A DNA stretch of 64,000 nt from Timonella sp031979385 (GTDB lineage Bacteria > Actinomycetota > Actinomycetes > Actinomycetales > Cellulomonadaceae). Shown one piece after another: positions 63,634 to 64,000 of the stretch. The notes below the pieces were generated by a model, which was not told where the DNA came from, did no database searches, and saw nothing but the letters and a program-made list of their open reading frames with translations. The DNA is taken from assembly GCA_031979385.1 (NCBI GenBank), contig DALZEF010000010.1, forward strand, positions 56,150 to 120,149, in the 5' to 3' direction. A program made the position numbers and the translations under genes. The stretch's first letter is position 1. Every line of letters starts with the position of its first letter.

Positions 63634-64000
63634 TCCGCCACGAAAGCCACAGCACGAGCGCGAACAGCGGTACCCCCATGACCAGACGGGCGGTGCCCAG
63701 TGCCGCGATATAGTCTTCGCCCGCAAGATACAGCGGCAGTTGCACTACGATACGAGCCGCGAACATCCCAATCCACATCCACGTGACCGTGGTGTACGCG
63801 GCATAGAGCTTCCTGTCTTTGCGCCAAGCGGTCGGAAACACAACCTGCTCGGTGTTCTTCTGCTCCTTTGGCGTGTGCTCTTCTTGGCTGTCCACAACAG
63901 AAGGCGAGGTTGCGCTGGCAGCTGCCGAATCGTCGGCGATCTTTGAGGTGCCCTGGGCGCCGAGACCCGAACGCAACACCTCGACCAGGACGCCGACCCC
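63593..64000 (-). CDS. DUF3159 membrane protein, C-terminal part
   Basis: The frame enters from the right edge (GVGVLVEVLRSGLGAQGTSK) and ends at 63593, about 135 residues; the start is outside the window. It contains VVFPTAWRKDRKLYAAYTTV, WMWIGMFAARIVVQLPLYLA and LVMGVPLFALVLWLSWRIIR, the C-terminal membrane helices of DUF3159. The family often follows the TrkA pair in actinobacteria, as in Rv2693c. Function unknown. Confidence 0.85.
   Translation of the reverse strand, partial: GVGVLVEVLRSGLGAQGTSKIADDSAAASATSPSVVDSQEEHTPKEQKNTEQVVFPTAWRKDRKLYAAYTTVTWMWIGMFAARIVVQLPLYLAGEDYIAALGTARLVMGVPLFALVLWLSWRIIRQSTHSANPQA

Overview
This is a high-GC actinobacterial draft chromosome (there is a 100-N scaffold gap at 60087-60186). 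Gene content (RNase D next to a DUF3000 gene, dxs, an RlmCD-type methylase / APC permease / TrkA pair / DUF3159 block that resembles the Rv2680-Rv2693 neighbourhood of Mycobacterium tuberculosis, plus pyruvate formate-lyase) suggests a facultatively anaerobic member of the Actinomycetales, perhaps Actinomycetaceae; I cannot name the genus.

Region 1-28732 is most of a temperate siphovirus-type prophage, cut by the left window edge. It ends at a 46-base 3' fragment of tRNA-Val(CAC), with the tyrosine integrase beside it. From left to right (mostly minus strand): tail tube, tail terminator, neck and connector genes, capsid, scaffold, a minor capsid protein with a CdiA-type nuclease tail, portal, large terminase and small terminase; then an accessory zone with small genes, a Holliday-junction resolvase and a predicted sortase-anchored surface protein; then an iteron-like repeat cluster, primase-polymerase/helicase, a putative ssDNA-binding protein, a Cas4/RecB-like nuclease and early genes; then a divergent Cro/CI-type switch with clear operators; and finally a toxin-antitoxin-SecB-chaperone (TAC) module, an ImmA protease and the integrase.

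The prophage carries a lot of cargo. Single genes on the strand opposite to the phage operons, or with their own terminators, interrupt it: a membrane protein (frameshifted), a PD-(D/E)XK nuclease between the terminase genes, two HEPN-type proteins, a small membrane protein, and a lysogeny operon in which the repressor is followed by a secreted Lys/Ala-rich protein and a lipoprotein. Together with the TAC module this looks like a set of host-surface and anti-phage functions expressed from the lysogen. The function assignments for the cargo are inferences from motifs.

Region 28733-64000 is host chromosome: a decayed lipoprotein gene, RtcB ligase, PPK2, ZapE, a Cys-rich/DUF4395/rhodanese operon behind a CsoR/CstR-type operator, and a D-aspartate/peptidoglycan set (racemase, ATP-grasp ligase, and FemAB-type transferase further on). 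Then come a DegT-type aminotransferase, DUF3000, RNase D, a beta-oxidation operon (thiolase plus the multifunctional FadB-type protein), and the pyruvate formate-lyase locus. In that locus the catalytic body and the glycyl-radical domain are separate genes. A relic hipBA, dxs, tspO, a kinase-like phosphotransferase, DUF1801, azlCD, aconitase, an RNA methylase, an APC permease beside 94-bp tandem repeats, two TrkA proteins and DUF3159 complete the window. The same palindrome, ATCTTGA-NN-TCAAGAT, lies upstream of both pyruvate formate-lyase and aconitase, which suggests a shared regulator.
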